In this document: positions 1-7,447 of the stretch, piece after piece
Position numbering within the stretch: the stretch's first letter is position 1
Layout of the letters: the number at the start of each line of letters is the position of its first letter
Assembly: GCA_964627535.1 (NCBI GenBank)
Contig: CAZVJW010000035.1
Span: 1-42,591 of the forward strand
From: UBA1447 sp964627535
GTDB taxonomy: Bacteria > Bacillota > Clostridia > Oscillospirales > Acutalibacteraceae
Direction of reading: 5' to 3'
DNA length: 42,591 nucleotides
Notes under the pieces: model-generated
Seen by the model: only the letters and a program-made list of their open reading frames with translations
Database searches by the model: none
What the model was told of the DNA's origin: nothing
Made by a program: the position numbers and the translations under genes

Positions 1-2
1 GG

Positions 3-395
3 TTCTTTGCAGATGAAAAGGGAGAACTCAGTTCCGGGAAGCCGGGTGCGAGTGGTTTTGAGGATGAGGTTGGGGGAACAGATAAGTCTTTTGACAGTTT
101 CAATGCTTATAAAAAGGAATTCGGACCTGCTGGAGAAGGAAAGGCTTGGCACCATATTGTCGAACAGAACCAAATTCAGAAATCTGGCTTTGCTAACACA
201 CAAATCCATAATACAAAGAACGTGATTGCTATTGACAGTGCAACACATGCTAAAATAAGCGGATATTATAACAGTATTGATCCTCGTTTATCAGACACTT
301 TGCGTGTTAGAAATTGGCTTAAGGGTCAAAGTTTTGAATTTCAGAATCAATTTGGTATTAATACATTGAAAGATTTTGGGGTGATGCCGAGATGA
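3..395 (+). CDS. C-terminal fragment of a polymorphic/RHS-type nuclease toxin (partial, 5' end outside window)
   Basis: An open frame enters from the left edge (first full codon at base 3) and ends with TGA at 393-395, giving about 130 residues with no start in the window. The central motif GKAWHHIVEQNQ followed by NTKNVIAID resembles HNH/endonuclease-VII-fold toxin tips of RHS and other polymorphic toxins, in which the paired histidines help bind metal. The segment before it, rich in Gly, Ser and Asp, looks like a linker to a larger delivery protein. The stop overlaps the next start (ATGA, 392-395), the arrangement expected of a toxin followed by its immunity gene. Family placement is by eye. 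The toxin class is inferred and the delivery module cannot be seen. Confidence 0.6.
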   Translation, partial: FFADEKGELSSGKPGASGFEDEVGGTDKSFDSFNAYKKEFGPAGEGKAWHHIVEQNQIQKSGFANTQIHNTKNVIAIDSATHAKISGYYNSIDPRLSDTLRVRNWLKGQSFEFQNQFGINTLKDFGVMPR

Positions 396-766
396 GGAAA
401 AAAATGTCCATTCAAGAAATAATTGATTTGCATATGAAGAGTTACAGAATAATAGAATCTGCGTTGTCAGAGGGTGATTATAAAACCAATAACCGAGAGG
501 TAAAAAAATTACGTAAACTAAAAACTGACTTATTTGAAAATAATTTAGATTTAGCGAGAAAGGTCTATGGTAATTTGTTACTCTCCGACTGCGTAACAGC
601 AAAAAGTATTGCGGCAGTTGAGTGTTTACGTTTGAATATTTTGATACAGGAGGCTATTGATGTTCTTGAATGTGTCGCCAAACGAAATGATGTTGGCATT
701 AGTAGGCATAGTTCGGAAATGGCCTTGCGGATTTGGAGAGGAGAAGTCCCCGGTAAAACATTATAA
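392..766 (+). CDS. DUF2019-like small protein, candidate immunity protein
   Basis: Encodes 124 residues with no signal peptide or membrane segment, so it is probably cytosolic and mostly helical. The C-terminal half (SIAAVECLRLNI, then HSSEMALRIWRGEVPGKTL) resembles the DUF2019 family, HEAT-like helical proteins often found beside polymorphic toxins. The ATG lies inside the stop region of the upstream nuclease-like gene (4-base overlap), implying coupled translation, and there is no good independent Shine-Dalgarno site. Position and size fit neutralisation of the upstream toxin, but binding is inferred, not shown. The gene is more AT-rich than most of the window, as is common for toxin/immunity cargo. 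Confidence 0.6.
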   Translation: MRKKMSIQEIIDLHMKSYRIIESALSEGDYKTNNREVKKLRKLKTDLFENNLDLARKVYGNLLLSDCVTAKSIAAVECLRLNILIQEAIDVLECVAKRNDVGISRHSSEMALRIWRGEVPGKTL

Positions 767-785
767 TACGTCAGAGTGTCGGGGA

Positions 786-812
786 GTGTCGAGGGGACGG
801 GGTTATTGACAC
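786..812. repeat. Left 27-bp terminal inverted repeat of the RAYT unit
   Basis: Begins GTGTCGAGGGGACGG and ends TTATTGACAC. It pairs with 1614-1640 at 24 of 27 positions. Its right end supplies the TTGACA -35 box of the transposase promoter. Confidence 0.7.
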
Positions 813-834
813 AAGGATAGATTTAATGTATAGT
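806..834 (+). promoter_or_regulatory. SigA-type promoter of the transposase gene
   Basis: TTGACA at 806-811, a 17-base spacer, and TATAGT at 829-834. The -35 box overlaps the left terminal repeat, so the repeat sequence forms part of the promoter. Confidence 0.6.
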
Positions 835-852
835 GGTAACTGAGGTGATACC

Positions 853-1611
853 ATGCCGAGGCAAGCCAGAAGGAAAAGCGAGACAGGAATATATCATATT
901 ATGATCCGGGGTATCAACAGGCAAACCATCTTTGAGGATGACGAAGACTGTGAGAGGTTCCTGCAGGCGTTGCAAAGCTACAAAGAAAAATGCGGATATC
1001 AAATCTATGCCTATTGCTTTATGGGCAATCATTTTCATCTGTTGCTAAAGGAGTGCGCTGAACCGCTTGAGCAAATTATGCGCAGGATATGTGGGAGCTA
1101 TGTTTACTGGTACAACAGGAAATATGAAAGGGTCGGCAATTTGTTTCAAGACCGCTTTAAAAGTGAACCAATCGAGGATGATGCATATCTGTTGACGGCA
1201 GTGCGGTATATTCACCAAAACCCGCTAAAAGCCGGAATCGTAAATGATATTTCAAAATATAAATGGAGCAGTTATAATAACTATGTCAAAACTGAAGGAT
1301 TAACAGATACAGAATTTGTTTTGTCACTTTTTAATGAGGATACGAAAACAGCGGCAGGTCTTTTTAAGGAATATATGAACGAATCACAGGAAGATATTTG
1401 CTTAGAAATGGAAGAGAATCATCGAGTTACTGACCAAGATGCAAGAGCAATGATAAATAAAACATACGGTCTTACATCATCGCAGGCAATACAGAGTTTG
1501 GAAGCTAAAAAGAGAGATGCTATTTTAAGAAGCCTGAAAGAAAACGGATTGTCGATAAGGCAGATTGAAAGGCTAACGGGTATAAACAGAGGAGTAATTC
1601 TCAGAACATGA
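853..1611 (+). CDS. REP-associated tyrosine transposase-like protein (Y1 transposase family)
   Basis: A 252-residue protein with the Y1_Tnp (IS200/RAYT) fold: the N-terminal GIYHIMIRG strand, the HUH motif in GNHFHLLL (His60 and His62), a tyrosine-rich helix (SYVYWYNRKYE) before NLFQDRFKS, and the YIHQNPLKAGIV segment typical of RAYT-type transposases. A C-terminal helix-turn-helix-like part (LSIRQIERLTGINRGVI) follows. The enzyme class nicks single-stranded DNA at hairpins through a tyrosine. GAGGTGAT just upstream of the ATG is a good ribosome binding site. The gene is intact, has its own promoter, and is flanked by matching inverted repeats that are plausible substrates. Confidence 0.88.
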   Translation: MPRQARRKSETGIYHIMIRGINRQTIFEDDEDCERFLQALQSYKEKCGYQIYAYCFMGNHFHLLLKECAEPLEQIMRRICGSYVYWYNRKYERVGNLFQDRFKSEPIEDDAYLLTAVRYIHQNPLKAGIVNDISKYKWSSYNNYVKTEGLTDTEFVLSLFNEDTKTAAGLFKEYMNESQEDICLEMEENHRVTDQDARAMINKTYGLTSSQAIQSLEAKKRDAILRSLKENGLSIRQIERLTGINRGVILRT

Positions 1612-1613
1612 GT

Positions 1614-1640
1614 GTGTCAACAACCCCGTCCCTTTGACAC
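1614..1640. repeat. Right 27-bp terminal inverted repeat of the RAYT unit
   Basis: Starts 2 bases after the transposase stop codon. GTGTCAA and TTGACAC form perfect 7-base arms around a CCCCGTCCC core. Its outer end reads TTGACA (1634-1639), 16 bases before TAGTAT (1656-1661), so it could also act as a weak outward promoter. Confidence 0.7.
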
Positions 1641-1662
1641 TTTTGATACTTAAAATAGTATA

Positions 1663-1691
1663 TTGCATTTACCATTATATGGCAGTATAAT
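1663..1691 (+). promoter_or_regulatory. SigA-type promoter of the secreted protein at 1724
   Basis: TTGCAT at 1663-1668, a 17-base spacer, and a perfect TATAAT at 1686-1691, 33 bases before the start codon. Confidence 0.65.
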
Positions 1692-1723
1692 AAATTGAAT
1701 TTATAAAAAAGAAGGATGAAAAA

Positions 1724-2926
1724 ATGAAAACAAGAATGAAATCAATTATCAGTTTATTGTTATCGGCTGTTTTATTGTTATCCATTTTTCCTGCAGTTTA
1801 TGCAGCACCGCAGAAAGTTGATGCGAGTGATTCGCTTATAACGGTGCAAATCACGACGGATAAAAGCAGCTACAGCACTCTCGGCACGGCACGGGTCAAA
1901 ATAGTTGTAACAAATACCGGCAGTGAACCGCTTGATGATGTCAATGTAGAAAATATTTTACCGGATCAATTATCGGCGCTCAGTACGAGTTCAGTTAACG
2001 CAAGCTACAGCAGCCTTGAACCGGAAGAATCTATAGAAATGTCATATGAAGCATGCCTGAATCCCAATAAAGCTCCCGTTAACTTTTTTATAAAATTAAT
2101 GTTAAAATTAAAGATATTTTTTAAATTGCTTAACGGTACGGGTTATGCCACTTTTTCGGATGTGGCGGAAACCAATAAGTATTTATTTAAATCTTTCAAT
2201 ACAACGAAAGACATGACTTTTGGCCATATTATTGTGACCAATCTTGTAAAAGTCAGCTATTTGTCACTGCCTGAAGGTACATCATCCGGTACTATTCCGG
2301 AAATTGTCACTCTGTATAATACCGCAGCCAATAATGCGAAAGCATATAAAGAAGGAATGCAAGTAATAAAAAGCTATGGCCATATCATTGACATTAAAAG
2401 TACCGATTCAGGCATGCCCGGTAATTTACTCGGAAATATTTCTAAGGGTTATAATCCAATTGTAGAAAGAGGCATGTTTACACAAGGCAACACAGATACC
2501 AAAGATTTTATGCCACTGGCAGGAAATGAAAAAATGAGCACGCTTACTGCCGAAGGTGTTAAATCAGCTTCATGCATTGAACTTGACAACGGTTGTAAGA
2601 TGGTTATTATAAACCTTATTTCCGAGCATTTTACCGATATGAGTGCAATCCCCCCGGCTCACAGTACATGCATGGATACCGATGTGTTTTCCTTCGTAAA
2701 CTTATCTTCGCCTAATATTATTTTAACAGACAAAACCTATAGCGGCGCCACCATAATAGCGGTGGTTAACGGTGGAATATATCTGGATTATGTCTATTTT
2801 AAAGAGCCGGTTCTTTGTCATGGTACAATGTCAGTTTCGGGTTTACCAAGCTTTTCATTTGATATAGAGGATACCTGGAAACAGAATATCAGTTTCTGGT
2901 TTCCGTTTTCGATTTATGATTCTTAG
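1724..2926 (+). CDS. Secreted protein: DUF11-like region plus VKSASC domain
   Basis: A 400-residue protein with a standard signal peptide (about residues 1-28, ending PAVYAAP) and no lipobox cysteine. Residues about 38-115 look like a DUF11/CARDB-type beta-sandwich (VVTNTGSEPLDDVNVENILP). The remainder, from about residue 190, matches the C-terminal domain of the three lipoproteins at 22.5-26.1 kb: a YNTAANNAKAYKEG segment, EKMSTLTAEGVKSASC, then CMDT, then a C-terminal DTWKQNISF. I do not recognise this domain. A GAAGGA ribosome binding site precedes the ATG. An inverted-repeat element starts 20 bases after the stop. A carbohydrate- or matrix-binding role is possible but unsupported. Confidence 0.75.
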   Translation: MKTRMKSIISLLLSAVLLLSIFPAVYAAPQKVDASDSLITVQITTDKSSYSTLGTARVKIVVTNTGSEPLDDVNVENILPDQLSALSTSSVNASYSSLEPEESIEMSYEACLNPNKAPVNFFIKLMLKLKIFFKLLNGTGYATFSDVAETNKYLFKSFNTTKDMTFGHIIVTNLVKVSYLSLPEGTSSGTIPEIVTLYNTAANNAKAYKEGMQVIKSYGHIIDIKSTDSGMPGNLLGNISKGYNPIVERGMFTQGNTDTKDFMPLAGNEKMSTLTAEGVKSASCIELDNGCKMVIINLISEHFTDMSAIPPAHSTCMDTDVFSFVNLSSPNIILTDKTYSGATIIAVVNGGIYLDYVYFKEPVLCHGTMSVSGLPSFSFDIEDTWKQNISFWFPFSIYDS

Positions 2927-2945
2927 TGCGGAAAGGTGAATACTC

Positions 2946-3081
2946 ATACTAATTACTCATAAAAACCTAACTAAAAAATCCGCATAAAACCACATAATAC
3001 AATTCTGCATTAAAATGGAGAATAGTATGAATCAAAGCTTTCGCTTAATTTTTTAGAGGTTTTTCAATCGTGAATTAGTAT
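2946..3081. repeat. Inverted-repeat element copy 1 (long, subfamily A, forward)
   Basis: A 136-bp AT-rich element with perfect ATACTAAT/ATTAGTAT ends, the terminal similarity continuing inward as an imperfect inverted repeat of about 36 bases. The centre (2997-3028) holds a nested 32-bp palindrome, ATACAATTC...GAATAGTAT with one mismatch. It begins 20 bases after the upstream stop. With copy 2, in opposite orientation, it brackets the hydrolase gene at 3265-5193. Confidence 0.8.
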
Positions 3082-3167
3082 GACATCGCCGTTAACCGCT
3101 GCCTCAACAGCAAGGCGCTGCACACTCTGTGCGCATATTGCGGCGCAACCCAAGGGTGGGAGACAGG

Positions 3168-3206
3168 GGGACGGCAGACTGTTACAAAATGACAATCTGC
3201 CGTCCC
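3168..3206. terminator. GC-rich stem-loop downstream of the hydrolase gene
   Basis: GGGACGGCAGA at 3168-3178 pairs perfectly with TCTGCCGTCCC at 3196-3206. It lies 59 bases beyond the stop of the minus-strand hydrolase gene. There is no T-run, so it may be a processing or stability hairpin rather than a classical terminator. The other bases of 3082-3264 show nothing recognisable. Confidence 0.4.
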
Positions 3207-3264
3207 TTATCATATTTATCAAGTGCCGCCGCGGGGGCGGATTTATGCGTTCACCGCTGTTTGC

Positions 3265-5193
3265 CTATTTCTTGTCGGAAAAGCCGCGCGGTCCCCAGTA
3301 TTTATAGAGCATTTCGCTTGCGAATTTGAAGAAAGCTTCCGTGGTTTTTGCGGAGGTGTCATCCTTCGGCGCCTCGCGGAAGCCGATTTTAATTTCTATG
3401 CTGAAAAGCCTTTCACGGGACGCAAGATAATTGCTGTAGTCAACCACGGTATTGTTTATCATAGCGTCGGCCTGGGCGATTGCGGCGTTCAGTTCAGCGG
3501 CGTCCTCCGCGGACAGCGCGCTTTGGTCAATTGTTTTGGCTTGAGCGATATCATTGACAAATCCTCTCGCTTCGCGCCCGGTGTTAAACTGCGGATATCT
3601 GTCCGGTATCGAAAAAACATCGGTCATACTATTATATAAAAGCAATTCTGTCGCAAGTTTGATAATAACATCGTTTCTGGCTGTCCCCTCATGGGACTGG
3701 TTGCGGAAATAGAAGGTGTTATCCGGAAGAAGTCCGGTTGAAGCGTCGACATTTCCATCCGGAGAGATGTGATTGTGCGCCGGGTTTGAGCAGTGAGTAT
3801 TCTGCTGGACATATCCTTCGGGCAATGTTTGCCCGACAGGCCCGCTTGTCGCGCCCATGGATGTTGAATCAAGATGGATAACGCCGTCCGCATTGACATC
3901 TTTGTAAGAACCCGAAATAGAATAGAGCGCATAATTATAATCGACAATGTCAAAAACTTTAATGTTGCGGTCAATCAGTTTTAATATATTCGCGCCCGAG
4001 TGCAGCTGTGCCTGATAATAGATGTCCGTTTGCCGGCGTATCTCGGCATGCGCGTCATCGGAAAGATACTTTTCCCGGAGAGCGGAATAGTCGGCGCCCG
4101 GGACAAGCGCCCACATCATGGTGCAGTTTACCAACGCGTCCTGCTGAAGCTCGGCAAGCACTTTGTCAAGGAAGGTGAGCAGGACTTGCTTGGGCAGCAG
4201 CCTTAACGCAACATTGATTAGATACGGCAGGTAGCCGGTAAAAAGCGACGGGAATAAATCTTTATAAAGCATTTCGTCGCCAAGGCTCAGGTTGCCTTTG
4301 TAAATGTCGCTGACGATGATCGAACCGTCAAAAGCGGGAACGATAAAAATGACCTTGTTCAAGTCATTGTATACATCCGGATAGTATTCAAGCAGGGTGT
4401 TTGTGACGGTGGCGCCAAGGCTGATCGGCGCGAGGTTTACCTTGCTATGCCCGGTTTCCGTTTTGACCCGCTGAATCAAAGCATAGAGTTCTGCGGCAAT
4501 ATCAAGGTTGTTGCCGAAAGAATTGTAACCGAGAAAATACAGGTGGTCTTCGCCGGCAACAGAAGAATAATTTTGAAGCGGAATGCAGCTGTATATGAAG
4601 TGCTTGTCATGTTCGCTGCAGCGGGCAACGCTTTGCGGATATTTAACAACTTCAATATTTTTAACCGGTTGGGTGTCAAGGCCTGTCGCAAGCGATGAAA
4701 AAACATCACCGACAACCTCTGCCGCCGCATCGGTAAACCCGAGATCTTTTTGTGTCGCTAAAGTTTTTGCAAAAGGCCATGCTAATTTTTTAACAATTGC
4801 GTTAACATCGACGGAAGGCGGATATGAGGTCATTTCCTTGCCGTTTTTGTCAAGCATTCTTTTACCGTTTTCATCAAGCAAAAAGGTTTCGGATTGGCTG
4901 ATGCCGGGGATGACTATGGTCGGGCAATAAGCGCAATTACCGCCGCATTCCGTCAGGCAGCAGTCTTTTGCATTGCTTTTTTCACCGGACACTGCCGGAG
5001 GGGTTTCCCCGGCGGTCAGGAGTTCTGCCGCTTCTTCGGCCGTTTCCGCGGTTGCGACGGTAATTCCGGACTTTTCCGCGTTTGTTTCGGATGTACCTGC
5101 GGCCTGCACACCGCCGAAACCCAAAGCGGAGGCAGTGAACACAAGGGTAAACGCAAGCAGCAGAGAAGTCAGTTTCATAAAATTTTTCTTCAT
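3265..5193 (-). CDS. Secreted alpha/beta-hydrolase-like protein (lipase/esterase type), paralogue 1
   Basis: About 642 residues. The ATG at 5193 is preferred over the GTG at 5202 because GGTGA then lies 5 bases upstream. A signal peptide occupies roughly the first 32 residues (LLLAFTLVFTASALGFGGVQA), followed by an Ala/Glu-rich linker and a Cys-rich CCLTECGGNCAYCP patch. PTIVIPGI opens the hydrolase core. The nucleophile elbow reads NLAPISLGAT (Ser about 258), an S-x-G form of GxSxG. IVPAFDGSI and a late FYFRNQSHEG could supply acid and histidine. It is homologous over its core to the protein at 7448-8812, and the C-terminal extension of about 120 residues is its own. The lipid substrate is unknown; the ceramidase-like neighbour suggests membrane lipids. 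Confidence 0.65.
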   Translation of the reverse strand: MKKNFMKLTSLLLAFTLVFTASALGFGGVQAAGTSETNAEKSGITVATAETAEEAAELLTAGETPPAVSGEKSNAKDCCLTECGGNCAYCPTIVIPGISQSETFLLDENGKRMLDKNGKEMTSYPPSVDVNAIVKKLAWPFAKTLATQKDLGFTDAAAEVVGDVFSSLATGLDTQPVKNIEVVKYPQSVARCSEHDKHFIYSCIPLQNYSSVAGEDHLYFLGYNSFGNNLDIAAELYALIQRVKTETGHSKVNLAPISLGATVTNTLLEYYPDVYNDLNKVIFIVPAFDGSIIVSDIYKGNLSLGDEMLYKDLFPSLFTGYLPYLINVALRLLPKQVLLTFLDKVLAELQQDALVNCTMMWALVPGADYSALREKYLSDDAHAEIRRQTDIYYQAQLHSGANILKLIDRNIKVFDIVDYNYALYSISGSYKDVNADGVIHLDSTSMGATSGPVGQTLPEGYVQQNTHCSNPAHNHISPDGNVDASTGLLPDNTFYFRNQSHEGTARNDVIIKLATELLLYNSMTDVFSIPDRYPQFNTGREARGFVNDIAQAKTIDQSALSAEDAAELNAAIAQADAMINNTVVDYSNYLASRERLFSIEIKIGFREAPKDDTSAKTTEAFFKFASEMLYKYWGPRGFSDKK

Positions 5194-5218
5194 CTCAATC
5201 ACCGTTTCTTAAGAAATT

Positions 5219-5237
5219 TATCCGATAGAACCGGATA
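5219..5237. other. Small dyad in the leader of the hydrolase gene
   Basis: TATCCG (5219-5224) and CGGATA (5232-5237) form a perfect 6-base inverted repeat around 7 bases, about 26 bases upstream of the ATG. It could be a leader hairpin or operator. No clear promoter was found for this gene. Confidence 0.3.
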
Positions 5238-5294
5238 TAAAAGTATATGTCCATGCCCGAAAGGGTACGCTTTTCTTTGCCGAGTCACCTGTTA

Positions 5295-5386
5295 ATACTA
5301 ATTCACGATTGAAAAACCTTAAAAAATTAAGCGAAAACTTTGATTTATGCGGATTTTTTAGTTAGGTTTTTATGAGTAATCAGTAT
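5295..5386. repeat. Inverted-repeat element copy 2 (short, subfamily A, reverse)
   Basis: A 92-bp element, the reverse complement of copy 1 without the nested module. The right end reads ATCAGTAT, one base off the consensus. It ends 5 bases from the ceramidase-like stop codon, between two minus-strand genes, so it sits where a terminator or an intergenic hairpin would be expected. Confidence 0.78.
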
Positions 5387-5391
5387 AACCG

Positions 5392-7431
5392 CTATTTGAC
5401 TTCATCAAGGATATCGGCAAAGGCCGTAACAAGCGATGAACCCAGTGTTCTGCCGAAAGAAATTGTTTCCTGGTAATGGTCGCCAAAAGGTTCTATGTTG
5501 TCAAAAAATATCATGCAGTAATCCGTATCCGGCAGAATATAGCCGACGGCGTCATTGGCAAGCCCGAAGACCGTCAGTTCAGTGCCCGCTATTTCATTAA
5601 GCGAAGGGTATGGAAAATCCTGCAGCGAGAAAGAACCTTCTGCCGTGGAGGAGGCTTCGCCCGTTACCAGGTCGGGACTCAACTCACCGGGCATCATCAC
5701 TGTTTTGACATCATTGCCCAGTTCCAAATAGCCTACTTCCGTCACCGTCATGTATTGCCCGCTGCCATTCTTTAATATCGCATTGTTCGCAAGTCCCAGC
5801 TTGCCAATTGCTATAATGACCGGATTGTCAATTGTCAGCACTACCTCTTTGAGGCGGATGTTCAGCATGGGTGCTACAGCGGTTTCTTCAACGGGATTCC
5901 AACCCTCATACCATAAACTGTAACCGCCTTCGGAAACGAGCATGTCTGCTTGAACCTGCTCCGTGTTCGCAAGAAGTTCATCCGCAAGAATCTGTTCTTT
6001 TGTTAATGTCATGGCTAACACGAAACGGCCCAACTCATGCCCGTATCGGGTTGCTTCCTGCGAACGCCGCGTGGTTGGGACACCGTCGCCGCTCTGACCT
6101 CTGTCCGCATAGATGCCGCAAATGGCACCGTTGAAAAACATAAAGTTGTAACCGGCTTCGCTGATGATCTCATCCATGTATGCCGTGTAGTCGGCGGAAA
6201 GTTCCTTGCCGGAGCTTATATCGGTCTTAAGACCGGTGATATAGGGGTGTGCGCTCATATTAACGATCAGGGTTTCTTTATTGTTTTTATTGTCCGGCAC
6301 GAAACGGAGCCTTGTGAGCGTGCCGAGGTATGAACTCGGGTCGCGCTTGTCGAAGCTGTATTTTGACGCATCCTTTTCTGCGAAATAAAGTGTTCCGGCT
6401 TCCATACTCTCGCAGGCTTTCATGATAGAGTCCGCTGTGCGTTTGCGTACAATTTTCATAAACTCTTCGTCGGGACCGGGTATCATATTGCCTTCGCCCG
6501 AAAGCGAAACGCCTAAATTGTTTATTGTTTTCAAAATAAGGGGATTCCAAAGACCCTGCGTATCGATGGAACTGTGCGTATGCGTCGCGCAGACATTGAT
6601 ACTGACGATATTGTTTGCGGCGGCGTAAACCGCGAGTGCTGCGCGGATTGCCCTTATATCGGCGTTGCATACCCCGATGGATTCGATAACCGAGAAAGAA
6701 GTTTTTCCCCTGCCGCTGTTGTCGTCAAGGATGATGGTCCTGACCTTGATATCGTCAAGCACGGTTTCAACAGTATTGCCCGGAAAATTCTGCATAAGGT
6801 AGCCGGCCAGGTAATAGTCTTTTGTGAAAATATCATCGGGAATCAGGCTTGCCTGCGCATAGCCGAGGCTCCAATGGGCGCCCTGGGCGGGTACGGACAA
6901 AAAACTGCTGCTGCCCGGATAAAAATTCTCGCTTTGATAATCGGATATATTTTGAATGGTTTGCGGGTCGGGAATAATGCCGGCAATCCTGTCGAGCGTT
7001 TTTAGCAAACCGAACTCCAAATAGGAGAAGAGAACATATTTTAACTGGGCTTTGGTTTTCACATTCGAAAACGCGCCAATGGCTCCTGTCATACTGAGAA
7101 GATCGAACTCGTTTCCGTTAAGGTCAACTTTTGCCTGCCTTTCGGTGTCTGTCCGGCTTTTTTGCTCCGCTGCGCACGAAGAGGAGACCGCGTTGTTTAT
7201 TGCAGAGGTTTCCGGCACATTTGAAGCAGGCAGGGAGATGATTTCAGCCTGAGTCTTATTCTGAATTACCGGTTCGGATTGAACCGCGGCTTCAGCGGCG
7301 ATACTGCCGGTTTCGGCACCTGCCGCATGGACCGGTGTTTGTACGGGTATTTGAACCGGAGGGGATACAACGAAAAAAAACGTCAGAACACAGAGAATAA
7401 CAGCAGTAACAGCATCTGCTTTTCTTTTCAT
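5392..7431 (-). CDS. Secreted neutral/alkaline ceramidase-like protein, paralogue 1
   Basis: A 679-residue protein with an N-terminal signal segment (AVTAVILCVLTFFFVVSPP) and an Ala/Gln-rich low-complexity stretch to about residue 90. The core resembles the N-terminal domain of neutral/alkaline non-lysosomal ceramidases (zinc amidases): GYAQASLIPDD, then NNIVSINVCATHTHSSIDTQG, where His284 and His286 would match a zinc-binding HxH, then NMSAHPYITG. The sequence is distant and the family's substrate cannot be assumed. AAAGGAG precedes the ATG, and the gene starts 16 bases after the stop of the upstream hydrolase gene (7448), so the two probably share a transcript. It is homologous to the protein at 10940-12844. 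Confidence 0.68.
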   Translation of the reverse strand: MKRKADAVTAVILCVLTFFFVVSPPVQIPVQTPVHAAGAETGSIAAEAAVQSEPVIQNKTQAEIISLPASNVPETSAINNAVSSSCAAEQKSRTDTERQAKVDLNGNEFDLLSMTGAIGAFSNVKTKAQLKYVLFSYLEFGLLKTLDRIAGIIPDPQTIQNISDYQSENFYPGSSSFLSVPAQGAHWSLGYAQASLIPDDIFTKDYYLAGYLMQNFPGNTVETVLDDIKVRTIILDDNSGRGKTSFSVIESIGVCNADIRAIRAALAVYAAANNIVSINVCATHTHSSIDTQGLWNPLILKTINNLGVSLSGEGNMIPGPDEEFMKIVRKRTADSIMKACESMEAGTLYFAEKDASKYSFDKRDPSSYLGTLTRLRFVPDNKNNKETLIVNMSAHPYITGLKTDISSGKELSADYTAYMDEIISEAGYNFMFFNGAICGIYADRGQSGDGVPTTRRSQEATRYGHELGRFVLAMTLTKEQILADELLANTEQVQADMLVSEGGYSLWYEGWNPVEETAVAPMLNIRLKEVVLTIDNPVIIAIGKLGLANNAILKNGSGQYMTVTEVGYLELGNDVKTVMMPGELSPDLVTGEASSTAEGSFSLQDFPYPSLNEIAGTELTVFGLANDAVGYILPDTDYCMIFFDNIEPFGDHYQETISFGRTLGSSLVTAFADILDEVK

Positions 7432-7447
7432 AGAAATCTCCTTTCGG

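Larger units (their letters stand above)
786..1640. mobile_element. RAYT/IS200-like unit bounded by 27-bp imperfect inverted repeats
   Basis: The transposase gene at 853-1611 is enclosed by two 27-base sequences at 786-812 and 1614-1640. The left copy matches the reverse complement of the right at 24 of 27 positions. Each copy has GTGTC...GACAC ends around a GGGACGGGGTT core, so each can also fold on itself. No target-site duplication was seen, which is usual for HUH-type transposition and for REP/RAYT arrangements. Whether this is a mobile IS or a domesticated REP-associated unit cannot be decided from one copy. Confidence 0.6.

Noticed and set aside
3080..3639. Plus-strand open frames at 3080-3639
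   Set aside because: They overlap the hydrolase gene in antisense or the stem-loop at 3168, have no ribosome binding site and no recognisable protein features.
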